Shown piece after piece: positions 1-8,737 of a stretch of DNA of 64,000 nucleotides (position 1 is the stretch's first letter; each line of letters opens with the position of its first letter). The DNA lies in the NCBI GenBank assembly GCA_946482365.1, contig CAMLQY010000006.1, positions 1 to 64,000 of the forward strand, written 5' to 3'. Both the position numbers and the translations under genes were made by a program. The notes beneath the pieces are model-generated. The model was not told the origin of the DNA. It did not search any database and saw nothing but the letters and a program-made list of their open reading frames with translations. This DNA comes from an uncultured Actinomycetes bacterium (GTDB taxonomy: Bacteria; Actinomycetota; Thermoleophilia; Solirubrobacterales; 70-9).

Positions 1-193
1 CCACCCCACCGGCGCCGGTGTAGTTGACGGCCATGCCGCCGACGCCGCCGAGCTGGACTTCTTCGGAGAATTTTTCTTCGGCGACCGGGGTGGCCGAGCC
101 GGCGAAGGTGCCGACCTGTTCGTAGGCGGCGGGGGCACTAGCGCAGAAGAGCAACGCTGAAAGGGCCGCCGCTGTCGCGATGCCCCTCCTCAT
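1..193 (-). CDS. Secreted NHL/TolB-type protein, N-terminal part (window-edge partial)
   Basis: Only the first 64 codons lie in the window. The ATG at 193-191 overlaps the TGA of the upstream gene (ATGA), so translation is probably coupled. The product starts with a signal peptide (MRRGIATAAALSALLFCASA) and then AYEQVGTFAGSATP. By eye the DNA differs at about 8 of 127 positions from the start of the gene at 6602-2997, so this is a close paralogue of that gene. By analogy it should be a large exported beta-propeller protein of unknown function; the rest is outside the window. Confidence 0.75.
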   Translation of the reverse strand, partial: MRRGIATAAALSALLFCASAPAAYEQVGTFAGSATPVAEEKFSEEVQLGGVGGMAVNYTGAGGV

Positions 194-3000
194 CGCCTAC
201 CTCCCCGCTTGTTGCTGGCTTTGCCCTTGACGACCTTCTTCCCTTTGCACTTCACCTTCAAGGCGGGCCTTGCCGTGTAGGTCTTGCCGTTCTGCCCGGC
301 GAAGCCGGCGACGGCCCGGTATTTCTTGGCGCAGAGGTTGCGACTGTTGACGAAGAGGCCCTTCTTGCCGCCGGCCATCTCCAGGTCGAAGGAGGTGACC
401 GGGGCATCGGGGGAGGCGGCGAAGGTGTTTCTGAGGCGGCCTTTGACTGCGTCGACGAAGCCGACGAGGTTGAAGTCGACCTGGGAGTTGCTGAGAGCCA
501 CGACGAGGTCGGGCAGGTCGCGCTCGCCGCCGTTGGCGCGCAGGAAGACCGGGCCTTCCAGCGGCTCGGAGAGCAATGGGGTGATCGCCCTGGCCTTGCC
601 GTAGATCGATCCCGCTGGGCAGCTGGCTCCGTTGCCTGCCCCTTCCTTGAACTGCACGCGGGTGCAGATCGTCTTGAAGTGGGCCTGTTCGACGAAGGCC
701 GAGCGGGGCAGGGTGACCTGGGCCTGGGCGATCCCCGCTTCGCCGATCCCGTTCATCTCCAGGTGTGCCTTGAAGGCGGGGAAGGCGCCTCGTTTGGTGC
801 CGCCGATCAGGCGGATGCCGAGCTTGGGCTTGAAGGGCAAGGAGGCGCAGTCGGCGGCCTGGAAGGGGCTGGTGGCCGTGAAGGGGTTGTCGTCTGCCGC
901 GGAGGTGAAGTCAAGGCCACTTCCGAGCACCGTGGAGGCCGTAGAGGTTCTCGTGCAGTCGGTCGGGTTGAGGACGAAGTCGGGGCGCTCGACGTAGGCC
1001 CTTATGTCCCTGAGGTGGACCGGGATGCCCTTGATGATGTGGGGGAGCGGATCGGAGCCCGCCCCGTCGATCAGGACCTCGGCGCTCTCGGGGTCGATCT
1101 TCAGGGCCTCCCTGATCACCACGGTGCCGATGTCGAAGGGACCGACGACTCCGGCGGTGATCGCCACGATCGAGAGCTTGGAGCCGTTGTAGGGGCCGGC
1201 CAGGTAGGCCTTGCCGGGGGCGTAGGAGAGCGATGGGCCGACTCCGGCTCCGGCCAGGGTGCGGCCCAGCTCAGATGCCGCCGGGCAGGATGGAGCGTCG
1301 AGCTCTTCCTGTCCGCCGTGGGGGCCGGTGCGTTCCTTGGCGGCCTCGATCGCCGCGTCGGGGCAGTAGGGGATCCCGGTGAGCTTGCCGGTCAGCCCCG
1401 GGGGCAGCTTGACCGAGAAGTGGGTGATCTCCTGCTCGGGGTCGGTGCGGGTAAGGCGCAGGTAGTAGGGAGAGAAGGAACCGGCGGCGTTGCTCAGGGT
1501 GCCGGCGAGCAGGTTCGGGTGGAAGGGCGCTGGGCCACCCGCGGGGCAGGTGCCGCCCTCTGCCCCCTGGTCGATCTGGAAGGAGGCTTTGCGTTCGATC
1601 TCCTCTGCGGAAGAGAAGGGGGTGAAGCGGGCTACGGTCTCGTATTTCCCGCAGGCGGGTGGAGTTACCAGCGGCGCCCTGGGGCCTTCGCGCAAGTGAA
1701 CCTCGAAGGAGGAGTAGGGCAGCGGCGGCAGGTCCTCGAAGGTCGAGACGATCTGACCGGTATCTGGGTCGAACTCGACTTTCCCCGCCTGCTTGACCAA
1801 GACGCCGCGTTCGGGCGCCCTGGCCACCAGGTACAGGGCGGCGAGGGTGCCGAAGGGGTTCCCATAGGGCTCGGCGAGGTAGACGGCTCCCTCGACCGGT
1901 TCCTCGAGCAGCGGGGAGTGGGCGCTCAGGCTGCCGAGCTTCGATGCCTGCGGGCAGCCCTCCCCCGCTTCGGTGTCGATCTGCTCGGCTTTGTATTGGG
2001 CCTCTGAGCAGACGGCGGCTCCTTCGGCGAAGGAAGGGTTGACGCTCACCCCCTCGGGCAAGGTGACCACGGTCTTCTTCGGCTGGGTTTCGACTACAGC
2101 GCCCTCTTTGGGGTTGAGCAGGCCTTTGTTGGGGAGCTGCAGCTCGAAGTCGAGACCCGAGGGGCTGGAGGCCCGCTCGGTGCTCGGGGAGGCGGCGATC
2201 GTCGGGTCGAAGGGCACCGCCTCGCAGCCGGTCAGCACCTGGGGATTGCCGCCTTTGTCGCGCAGCGGCGCGGTTTCCTCAGCGAAGACGCCGGGGTTGA
2301 GCTTTGAGTCGGCGCGCAGGGTCAACTCCGGCGGGGCATCGCAGGAGGTGGGCAGGGTGAGGAAGGGGATCAGGGGGGCGTCTGTGGAGGAGCCGAGGGT
2401 TCCCTGTTCGGCCACGCCGCGTTCGGGGTCGTGGTCCTCATCGGCCGGGGTGCCCCAGATCCTCGCCGTCGCCGAGGTCGCTTCCAGCGGCAGGTTCAGC
2501 GAGGTGACCCGGGCGCCGTAGCCTTCTTCGGTGCGCACCGAGCCCCCACCCATCAGAGTGAAGCCGAGGGTCGAGAAGCCGACCTGGGCCGCGACCCCCG
2601 GTGGGGGGTTGAGGTTGTAGAGGGGGCCTACGGCGAGGCCGACTCCGGGGAGGACCGTTTCCAGGACCCCGATCTGGGTGCCCACCGAACACTTCTGGGC
2701 CTCGAAGTCCTGGCGGGTGCAGGTCGGGACCGCCTGGGGGTTTGCCACCAGGCCGCGGGGCAGGTCGGTGATCAGGTTGCGCATCGCCCCGCCTTCGGTC
2801 ACTCCGCCCTGGGTCTTCAGCGCGAAGGAGAGGGTAAAGGCGTAGGGGTGAGAGCCTGCCTGGGTGGCGAGGGTGCCGTCCTCGTTCTCGGCACTCAGGG
2901 TGGTCGAGCCGGGCGCGAAGCCGAAGTCGGCCTGCGCGGCCGATGGCGCCGCCAGCGAAACCAGCAGAGCGAGAGCCAGGGCTGTGCGGGCGCGGATCAT
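190..3000 (-). CDS. Large secreted Cys-paired repeat protein, function unknown
   Basis: 936 aa from the ATG at 3000, which overlaps the TGA of the upstream gene (ATGA). The open frame extends further upstream, but that part lies inside the neighbour and the ATG opens a clear signal peptide (MIRARTALALALLVSLAAPS, cut near AAQA). The mature protein shows about four loosely repeated units, each with two cysteines, an 'LG.L' strand, 'SPLL..P..G.VYL' and a beta-rich tail, for example around CSEAQYKAEQ, CPDAAIEAAK and CTRVQFKEGA. The C-terminus is strongly basic. It is the middle gene of the A-B-A' operon. I do not recognise a named domain; a cell-surface or matrix role is only an inference. Confidence 0.8.
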   Translation of the reverse strand: MIRARTALALALLVSLAAPSAAQADFGFAPGSTTLSAENEDGTLATQAGSHPYAFTLSFALKTQGGVTEGGAMRNLITDLPRGLVANPQAVPTCTRQDFEAQKCSVGTQIGVLETVLPGVGLAVGPLYNLNPPPGVAAQVGFSTLGFTLMGGGSVRTEEGYGARVTSLNLPLEATSATARIWGTPADEDHDPERGVAEQGTLGSSTDAPLIPFLTLPTSCDAPPELTLRADSKLNPGVFAEETAPLRDKGGNPQVLTGCEAVPFDPTIAASPSTERASSPSGLDFELQLPNKGLLNPKEGAVVETQPKKTVVTLPEGVSVNPSFAEGAAVCSEAQYKAEQIDTEAGEGCPQASKLGSLSAHSPLLEEPVEGAVYLAEPYGNPFGTLAALYLVARAPERGVLVKQAGKVEFDPDTGQIVSTFEDLPPLPYSSFEVHLREGPRAPLVTPPACGKYETVARFTPFSSAEEIERKASFQIDQGAEGGTCPAGGPAPFHPNLLAGTLSNAAGSFSPYYLRLTRTDPEQEITHFSVKLPPGLTGKLTGIPYCPDAAIEAAKERTGPHGGQEELDAPSCPAASELGRTLAGAGVGPSLSYAPGKAYLAGPYNGSKLSIVAITAGVVGPFDIGTVVIREALKIDPESAEVLIDGAGSDPLPHIIKGIPVHLRDIRAYVERPDFVLNPTDCTRTSTASTVLGSGLDFTSAADDNPFTATSPFQAADCASLPFKPKLGIRLIGGTKRGAFPAFKAHLEMNGIGEAGIAQAQVTLPRSAFVEQAHFKTICTRVQFKEGAGNGASCPAGSIYGKARAITPLLSEPLEGPVFLRANGGERDLPDLVVALSNSQVDFNLVGFVDAVKGRLRNTFAASPDAPVTSFDLEMAGGKKGLFVNSRNLCAKKYRAVAGFAGQNGKTYTARPALKVKCKGKKVVKGKASNKRGGRR

Positions 3001-6000
3001 CGGCTCTTCCTCCCGTTGCGGTGCGCAGCTCGCCTGTGGTGGCGGTGCCTGGGGACGCAGCGGCCACGCCGTTTGACCTTGCCTTTGGCGCAGGGTTTGC
3101 GCGCAGCCGATGACGTTTTCTCCTGCGCGTTGCCGGCGCCCTGGAAGCCCCAGGAGCTCGGGAGGGGATCGTCGAGGGCAAAGGCCGGCGGCTGGCAGGC
3201 TTCGCCCTGGCATTCGGGTTTCGTCGTCTCGCTTTCCGCCGCGATGCCACCGCCTTCGCGGGCCACGTAGAGGTCGATCAGCTCGTCTTTGTCCTTGGGC
3301 GAGAGCCGCTCGCGGGTGGTGAAGAAGACGTTCGCCCCGCTCGGGTCGGCGGCGAGGAAGTTGGAGTCGGTGTCCTCGCGGCCGCCTGAGAGCAGGAAGA
3401 TGCAGCCACTTTCCCGCTCGCAGCTCCCCACCCCCTCGGGCTCCCACTCATAGACGTCTTCGGCCCCTTCGTTGGTGTCGGCGGGGACCAGCGCGTCCTG
3501 GCTGTCGAAGAAGAGGCGACCGCTGTCGGTCAGGTAGCGGGGCTGGGGCAGGTAGGACGGCCCCAGGATCAGCCGCAGCGCGTTCCAGCCCAGTGGCCGC
3601 GTCCCGCTCGGGTTGCACGAAGCACAGCTGAGCTCCCCGCTCACCGAGTCATAGACGAAGGCCTCCGGGCAGGGGGTCTGGCGGAATGTCCCGGTCCCCG
3701 ATTCTTCTTCACACGGCCCGGCGTTCTCATAGCCGGTCAGCTGCGCCTGGGAGAGGAAGGCGACGAATCGCCCGTTGGGGCTCGCCTCGGCCGTGCGGCT
3801 CGCCGGCGCAGATTCCCAGTCCCCTATCCCGACCTTGCCCCCACCCCCACTGCCGGCATTGTCGACCGCCAAGAGCGTCGCCACGAAGCGAATCGTGCCT
3901 TCGCTCCAGGCGTAGAGGTTGAATTTGCCCGCCTGCGCTTTGTCGCCCTCGCTGTTCTCTTCTTCGCCGCTGAGCACGGCTGTGTCGACGAAGTAGACGT
4001 GGGAGAGATCGTCGCTTTGGCCGACTATGCCCTCAAAGCCGCCTTGGCCCCCGGTCAGATCGGTGCATTCCTCAGTTGCCATCGCATAGAGGCAGCCGTT
4101 CTGCAGCAGCACCAGCGAGCCGTCGGTCGAGGCGCTGAGGTATTTGCCGGGGGCTTCGATCTCGAGGGTTTCGGTGCCGTCGATCCGCGCGTAGACCTGG
4201 CCCGCGTCATCTGACCAGAAGACGGTGGTGCCGTCGGCGGAGATTGCGTTGCCGTTGACGGCCGGCCCGCCGCCGAAGGCGGCCCCCGCCGGCGCTTCGG
4301 CATTGCCCGGCTTGACGTTGACCAGCGACAGCTGGCCATCGGACCATTCGTAGAGGTTGTATTTGGCAGCGCCACCGTCCTCGGCAGCGGGAGCAAGAGG
4401 CGTTTCTTCGGTAAGCGCGTCGTTTGCTCGAAAGAAGATCCGCGAGCCGTCGGTCGAGGCGCCGGCGTAGCGGATTTCGAAGCCCCCGGCGCCTTCCGGT
4501 GGGCGGTTGGGCGGCGCCTGCTTCACGAACGGCTCCAGCTCGAGCGGTTCGGCCACCGGCTGGGCGTAGAGGTTTTCGTATCCGGGTGGGGCTTTGGGGC
4601 TGAGCGAGGGGCTCGGCTGTCCGATCACCGCATCCTCCAGGTTGGCGGAGAGCGAGCGGTAGCCGCTCTGGCTGGCGCCCAGGAGAAGCGGCGGGGTGGG
4701 GTTCACCGTCTCCCAACCGGTATCGGTGCGGCGCGAGACGTACTGGTTTTCGGCCAGCGCGCCTCCCGTGCCGAAGGCCGTGCCCTCATAGGCGACCGCG
4801 TTGCCGTTGGGGGCGCTCTGCATCGGGAAGTGCTGGTAGGTGGCTCCGGGCTTGCATTGGACGTTGGCGCAGGAGCTGATCCGCGGGTCCGCCGGCAGCA
4901 CCTGGCCGCCCTGCTTTTGCGCCGGGGAGACCAGCTCCCAGGCGCGGTCGTCGGGCAGGCCGGGGTCTTGCGGAGGGAAGGTGCGGAAGGCACGGGCTTC
5001 GCCCGGGACCTGGCAGAGGCGTTCCGGTTCGGCGGGGGCGCAGTGGCTCTCGGCCAGCGCCCGGTAGCGGTAGGCGGTGTCGGGTTCGAGGCCCGATATC
5101 GAGGCTAGGGCGCTGAGCGTCGCTTTGCCGCCGCCGAGCAGGGCGCCGCCCTGGGGCGCCTCGTCGGCTCCCGCGAAGCGTTCTTCGGGCGGGTTCGCCT
5201 CGTATGCGGCCTCACTCAGGTACTGGAATCGGTAGCTCGTATCGAAGCCGGCGGGATCTATCTGCGCCCGCAGCTGCGCCGTCGTCTGGGTCACGTGGGA
5301 GACCGACTGCGCCTCGATCGCCGGTGGGCTTTCCTGCGATTCGGACTGGGCGAAGAGGTAGCCCAGCGAGGACTGGCCCGGTTCGCCTTTGCCGATGGAA
5401 GGCACTGGGTGCGGCGCCCCTGCGTAGAGGACGCCAGGTGGGCGACCCGGCAGTTCGCGCTCGGGGTCGAGGGCGAGGCCCCAGAGGTCGCCGCGTTCGG
5501 GGCTGACTTCGAAGCGAGCGGTGATCTCTTCGCCTTTGGGCCCTTCGAACTTGCCCGTTCCGGGGTTGCAGGGGCCGAGCGAGCGCACCCACTTCTTCGT
5601 TTCTTCTTTCTTATAGTTGCCGAAGAAGGGCTCGCCCGTTAGCGGGTGGACCGTGAGCGCGGTGATCCCGCCTTTTTCGAAGCTGAAACTGCAGGCGACT
5701 TTCGCCGGTTTGCCCGGGTAGGCCTGCGGCACTTCCGGCTCATACATCTCTACGTAGTCGTCGCCGGCGACGTAGACGTTGCCGGCGGCGTCGGTGACCG
5801 GCCGGGTGGGGAGTTCGCCTTCCCCGAGCGCTCCCGCCGCCACTTCTCCCGCGTATTCGTACTCGGAGTAGTCGCCCGGGGTTTTCGGGCGGAAGACCAT
5901 CAGCCGGTGGTATGCGCTGACCAGGGTGGTTTGGTCATAGACGTAGACTTCCCCGTCCCCGTTCACCGCCAGGCCCCCCGGGTAGGGTGATGAGTGCACC

Positions 6001-6602
6001 TTCCCCGGGCTCGCCGCCACCGTCTCCCCACTGGGAGCCATTTCCCCGAAGCGGGTGATTTCTTCGCCGCCGTCAGGGGTGTATGCGACCACGACTTTCG
6101 GGATCGGATTGGCGAACGAGAGCACGTAGACGTTGCCCGTGCTCTGGTCGACGTCGATGTCGAGCTGACCCGGCGATCCTTTTACCTGCAGCGGGCAGTT
6201 CGGATGGGGGTCAGTGTCGCCGTTTGGCAGTTCTCCGGGTGGCCCACAGACTTCATACGGGCCTTCAGTTTCTGTCACCACCCAGCCCTCGACGAATTTC
6301 AGGCCACCGGCGGTTGGCTCGAACATGGCCACTCGCGCATTGAGCGAGATGAAGGTCACCGCGTAGACCGTCCCCGGCTCCACCCCACCGGCGCCGGTGT
6401 AGTTGACGGCCATGCCGCCGATTCCGCCCAGCTGGACTTCTTCAGTGAATTTTTCTTCGGCAACCGGGGTGGCCGAGCCGGCGAAGGCGCCGACCTGTTC
6501 GTAGGTGGCTTGGGCGGGAGGGGTGAGGAGGCAGAGTACGAGCGCAAGGGCACCGAGCATCGCCGGCGCTGTCCCGCGTCCTCTGGCCTTCTCGTGTCCC
6601 AT
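2997..6602 (-). CDS. Large secreted protein with NHL, fibronectin III and TolB-like segments
   Basis: 1201 aa from ATG 6602, with AGGGAGAGG upstream; an in-frame TTG at 6608 is possible but worse spaced. A basic N-terminus and hydrophobic stretch to ATYEQ form a signal peptide. Residues of about 40-430 look like NHL/SMP-30-type propeller blades (GGLAVNGDGEVYVYD, DAAGNVYVAG). A fibronectin-III-like module follows (ATYRYRALAE-type end, LEPDTAYRYRA). The C-terminal half has TolB/WD40-like strands (DGSRIFFRAND, GRLFFDSQDALVP, ANVFFTTRERLSP). The tail is basic and histidine-rich. Such proteins are numerous in Solirubrobacterales-type genomes, but their function is not established. It is the first gene of a three-gene operon. 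Confidence 0.8.
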   Translation of the reverse strand: MGHEKARGRGTAPAMLGALALVLCLLTPPAQATYEQVGAFAGSATPVAEEKFTEEVQLGGIGGMAVNYTGAGGVEPGTVYAVTFISLNARVAMFEPTAGGLKFVEGWVVTETEGPYEVCGPPGELPNGDTDPHPNCPLQVKGSPGQLDIDVDQSTGNVYVLSFANPIPKVVVAYTPDGGEEITRFGEMAPSGETVAASPGKVHSSPYPGGLAVNGDGEVYVYDQTTLVSAYHRLMVFRPKTPGDYSEYEYAGEVAAGALGEGELPTRPVTDAAGNVYVAGDDYVEMYEPEVPQAYPGKPAKVACSFSFEKGGITALTVHPLTGEPFFGNYKKEETKKWVRSLGPCNPGTGKFEGPKGEEITARFEVSPERGDLWGLALDPERELPGRPPGVLYAGAPHPVPSIGKGEPGQSSLGYLFAQSESQESPPAIEAQSVSHVTQTTAQLRAQIDPAGFDTSYRFQYLSEAAYEANPPEERFAGADEAPQGGALLGGGKATLSALASISGLEPDTAYRYRALAESHCAPAEPERLCQVPGEARAFRTFPPQDPGLPDDRAWELVSPAQKQGGQVLPADPRISSCANVQCKPGATYQHFPMQSAPNGNAVAYEGTAFGTGGALAENQYVSRRTDTGWETVNPTPPLLLGASQSGYRSLSANLEDAVIGQPSPSLSPKAPPGYENLYAQPVAEPLELEPFVKQAPPNRPPEGAGGFEIRYAGASTDGSRIFFRANDALTEETPLAPAAEDGGAAKYNLYEWSDGQLSLVNVKPGNAEAPAGAAFGGGPAVNGNAISADGTTVFWSDDAGQVYARIDGTETLEIEAPGKYLSASTDGSLVLLQNGCLYAMATEECTDLTGGQGGFEGIVGQSDDLSHVYFVDTAVLSGEEENSEGDKAQAGKFNLYAWSEGTIRFVATLLAVDNAGSGGGGKVGIGDWESAPASRTAEASPNGRFVAFLSQAQLTGYENAGPCEEESGTGTFRQTPCPEAFVYDSVSGELSCASCNPSGTRPLGWNALRLILGPSYLPQPRYLTDSGRLFFDSQDALVPADTNEGAEDVYEWEPEGVGSCERESGCIFLLSGGREDTDSNFLAADPSGANVFFTTRERLSPKDKDELIDLYVAREGGGIAAESETTKPECQGEACQPPAFALDDPLPSSWGFQGAGNAQEKTSSAARKPCAKGKVKRRGRCVPRHRHHRRAAHRNGRKSR

Positions 6603-6645
6603 TCTCAACCGCCTCTCCCTGTAGGCACTTCAAGTCTTTGTCTCT

Positions 6646-6664
6646 CGCCTCTCCCCAAGAGGCG
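6646..6664. other. Small hairpin in the leader region
   Basis: CGCCTCT and AGAGGCG form a 7-bp stem with a CCCCA loop, about 45 bases upstream of the ATG at 6602. It could be an operator or 5' leader structure of the secreted-protein operon. There is no U-tract. Confidence 0.35.
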
Positions 6665-6686
6665 GTACCGCTGCGGCGGGGCCGCC

Positions 6687-6713
6687 GCCCCGGGAGCCCG
6701 TGGCTCCCGGGGC
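6687..6713 (-). terminator. GC-rich hairpin after the InlB-repeat gene
   Basis: GCCCCGGGAGCC and GGCTCCCGGGGC form a perfect 12-bp stem with a 3-base loop, 43 bases past the stop of the gene ending at 6756. It has no T-tract, as is common for actinobacterial stem-only terminators. It also separates this gene from the promoter of the next operon. Confidence 0.6.
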
Positions 6714-6755
6714 TTTGGCTTTGCCGTTGTTGCTTGCTACTCGTGCTGGGTGCTC

Positions 6756-7949
6756 CTATTTGAATTCCGCAGTGACGGATTTGGCCGCCGACATCGTCAC
6801 CGTGCAGGTGCCGGTGCCAGAGCAGCCACCGCCTGACCAGCCACCGAATGAGGAGCCTTTGCCCGGGGTGGCGGTCAGTTCGACCACCGTGCCCTGGAAG
6901 TAGGCCGCTGCCTGTGAGAGGCAGGTGGCGCCGCAGTTGATCCCGGCCTGGGCGGCCTTGACGGTGCCGTTGCCACCGCCTGACTTGCTCAGCGACAGGT
7001 TGTGCTGGGCGACGGCGGTGAATTTGGCGCCAACCGTCTTGTTGGCGCTGAGCGTGCTCAGCGAGCAGGTGCCCGAGCCCGAGCAGTCACCGGTCCATTC
7101 GGTGAAGACGTAGTTTTTGGACGGGGTCGCGGTCAGGGTGACCGAGGTGCTTTCTTTGAAGGCGGCTTTGGTCGAGGCGCAGTTGGCCAGGCAGAGGATC
7201 CCGCTGGGGGCGCTCTGCACCTTGCCGAGGCCTGTGCCGACCCTGTTGACGGTTACGTCATAGGCCAAGGCGAACTTGGCGTTGACGGTCTTTGCTTTGT
7301 CCATCGTCACCGTGCACTGGCGACCGATGGCGCCGCCTTTTTCGCAGCCTTTCCAGCTGACGAAGGTGGAGCCGGCTGAGGGTGAGGCGGTGAGGGTGAC
7401 TTTGGTGTTTTCTTCGAACTGGGCACTGCAGGTCCCGCCGCATTCGATCCCCGCGGGGGAGCTGACGACGGTGCCGGTGCCGGTGCCTTCAGGGGTGACG
7501 GTAAGTTCGGGGCCGGCCGCTACTTCTTTGGTGAAGGTGGCCTGAAGTTCAGATACTTCGAATTCTTCTATAAAGGTGAAGTATTCACATATCAGGGGGT
7601 TTTTTTCCGAAGGGCAGGAACCTGGCGTGAGTGTGCTTGCTCCTTTGAGAAGCGTCCAGCCGGCAAATTCTGAGCCGGGTGTCGGTTTGGCTTGCAGCTT
7701 GACCGCGTAGAAGCCCGATTCTTCTTCGAATTCGAACGGATCGGTCGAGCAGATTCCAGTAGCGGGTCCCGGCGAGGTGTACGAGCAGGCGATCGGCGGT
7801 TCGCCCGCCAATTCTTCCCCTATGCCGACGACTTCGCCGCTGCCGGTCCCGGTGCCTTTGATGAATACGAGGTCTTCTGCGAACGCCTGCGTCGCCGGCA
7901 CCAGCATCAAAGCCGCCAGCGCGGCGAGCAAGATTGTCAGTCGTCTCAC
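6756..7949 (-). CDS. Secreted protein with divergent InlB B-repeats
   Basis: 397 aa from a GTG at 7949-7947 with AAGGAGAG 6-7 bases upstream. A signal peptide (MRRLTILLAALAALMLVPAT to AFAED) is followed by a degenerate first repeat and three clear repeats of about 78 residues (near 149, 229 and 312 to the end). Each has 'G.G.GTV.S...GI.C...C', 'V.LTA.P..GS.F..W.G' and 'C.VTM..AK.V.A.F'. This matches the divergent InlB B-repeat (beta-grasp type) family, found in surface or secreted bacterial proteins. Cysteine pairs in each repeat suggest disulfides. It is monocistronic between hairpins. Ligand and role are unknown. Confidence 0.85.
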   Translation of the reverse strand: MRRLTILLAALAALMLVPATQAFAEDLVFIKGTGTGSGEVVGIGEELAGEPPIACSYTSPGPATGICSTDPFEFEEESGFYAVKLQAKPTPGSEFAGWTLLKGASTLTPGSCPSEKNPLICEYFTFIEEFEVSELQATFTKEVAAGPELTVTPEGTGTGTVVSSPAGIECGGTCSAQFEENTKVTLTASPSAGSTFVSWKGCEKGGAIGRQCTVTMDKAKTVNAKFALAYDVTVNRVGTGLGKVQSAPSGILCLANCASTKAAFKESTSVTLTATPSKNYVFTEWTGDCSGSGTCSLSTLSANKTVGAKFTAVAQHNLSLSKSGGGNGTVKAAQAGINCGATCLSQAAAYFQGTVVELTATPGKGSSFGGWSGGGCSGTGTCTVTMSAAKSVTAEFK

Positions 7950-8227
7950 TTAGATCTCTCCTTGTGCGTTGAGCCCCTGCCGGGCCGCTTCCCGGCGGCC
8001 CTAGGCGACTCGGTTTCCCTGTTTCCCAGCCGCCCCTTAGGGCCAGCTTCGAACTGTTTCGTACATCATTCAGGCTTGAGTAAAACAGGGACTGTTTGGG
8101 ACGTCAAGGAAAATTCCGTGTCTCCAGAGTCGAGAAAAACGCTCGAAGGGGCGCGGAAAGGGCTCTGGAATGGGAACCCGCTTAGGTACCCGCGCGTTAT
8201 CCAGCGTCGCCGGTCGGGTCAGCCATG
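7950..8227. other. Gene-free stretch with inverted repeats
   Basis: No coding frame is supported here. A hairpin GGGCCGC/GCGGCCC (7982-8001) sits in the leader of the InlB-repeat gene. A nested pair, TCCAGAG/CTCTGGA (8123-8129 with 8163-8169) enclosing TCGAG/CTCGA (8130-8134 with 8142-8146), lies downstream of the HepT gene and may be its terminator or a small structured RNA. The promoter of the InlB-repeat gene should also lie here, but I see no convincing -35/-10 pair. Confidence 0.4.
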
Positions 8228-8313
8228 GCGCAGGCCCAGCGGGATCGAACCCGCGGCCCTCGGCTCGAAGGACGAAGGTCAGGTACCTGAATCGTCTTCC
8301 GATTCGGCCACTT
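8228..8313 (-). pseudogene. tRNA-Leu-like remnant overlapping the HepT 3' end
   Basis: Read on the minus strand, 8313-8228 resembles a class II tRNA-Leu. AAGTGGCCGAATCGGAAGAC matches the Leu D-arm pattern, then come ATTCAGG (CAG at the anticodon place), a CGTCCTTCGAGC variable-arm-like stretch, the T-arm GCGGGTTCGATCCCGC and a final GCGCCA. The 5' acceptor strand does not pair with the 3' one and the T-loop is one base short, so it cannot fold as a normal tRNA. Bases 8279-8313 are at the same time the last codons of the HepT gene. I read this as a tRNA disrupted by insertion of the toxin-antitoxin module. Confidence 0.45.
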
Positions 8314-8737
8314 GCTCGACGCTGATGGCGAACTCGCGCAGGTCGTCGAGGTGCCCGAGGGCTACCCACACCTTGTCGTCGTCTACCTCCAGATAGACGT
8401 GCACCAGGACGTTGCGCATCCCGGCGGCCGCGGAAAGCCCCTCGACCAACTCCGGGGTGAGACCAAGCGGCTCCCGCAGAACAGCAAAGACACCCTTGTA
8501 GTCGTCGGGCATCCTCAGCGCCAGCTCCGCGATCAGGTGAGCGCCGATGTCAACACAGATCTGGATCGCCAACTGGATCGCATGCTGCGCGGCAAGCCGA
8601 TCGCGAAAGGAGGCGTCGTACGCTGCGCGGCCACTGGCCCGTATCCGCTCCGACTCCGCAAGCAGCTCGGCTAGATGCTCAAGCCGGGCGTCAATGCTTT
8701 TGGGGTCGACCAAAACGCCCCTCTCTGATCCGTTCAC
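8279..8737 (-). CDS. hepT: HepT-like toxin (DUF86 family RNase)
   Basis: 152 aa, GTG start at 8737. The all-helical DUF86/HepT fold is indicated by the RX4HXY motif (R108, H113, Y115 in RNVLVHVY). In characterised HepT/MntA systems this motif forms the RNase active site, and its tyrosine is AMPylated by the partner. The gene overlaps the upstream mntA-like gene by 47 bases, so the pair is one transcript with coupled translation. The C-terminal residues are encoded by sequence that looks like a tRNA-Leu D-arm, suggesting the end of the gene was fused to a tRNA at the integration site. Function is assigned by family; activity has not been shown here. Confidence 0.85.
   Translation of the reverse strand: MNGSERGVLVDPKSIDARLEHLAELLAESERIRASGRAAYDASFRDRLAAQHAIQLAIQICVDIGAHLIAELALRMPDDYKGVFAVLREPLGLTPELVEGLSAAAGMRNVLVHVYLEVDDDKVWVALGHLDDLREFAISVEQVAESEDDSGT

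Noticed and set aside
679..2007. Long plus-strand ORF opposite the secreted repeat protein
   Set aside because: Shadow frame: low-complexity Gly/Val/Arg composition, no domain, exactly antisense to a gene with a signal peptide and operon coupling.
6756..7949. Regular repeats that might be taken for a CRISPR-like or tandem DNA array
   Set aside because: The repeats are about 78 residues long, diverged at DNA level and coded in one frame; they are protein domains (InlB B-repeats).
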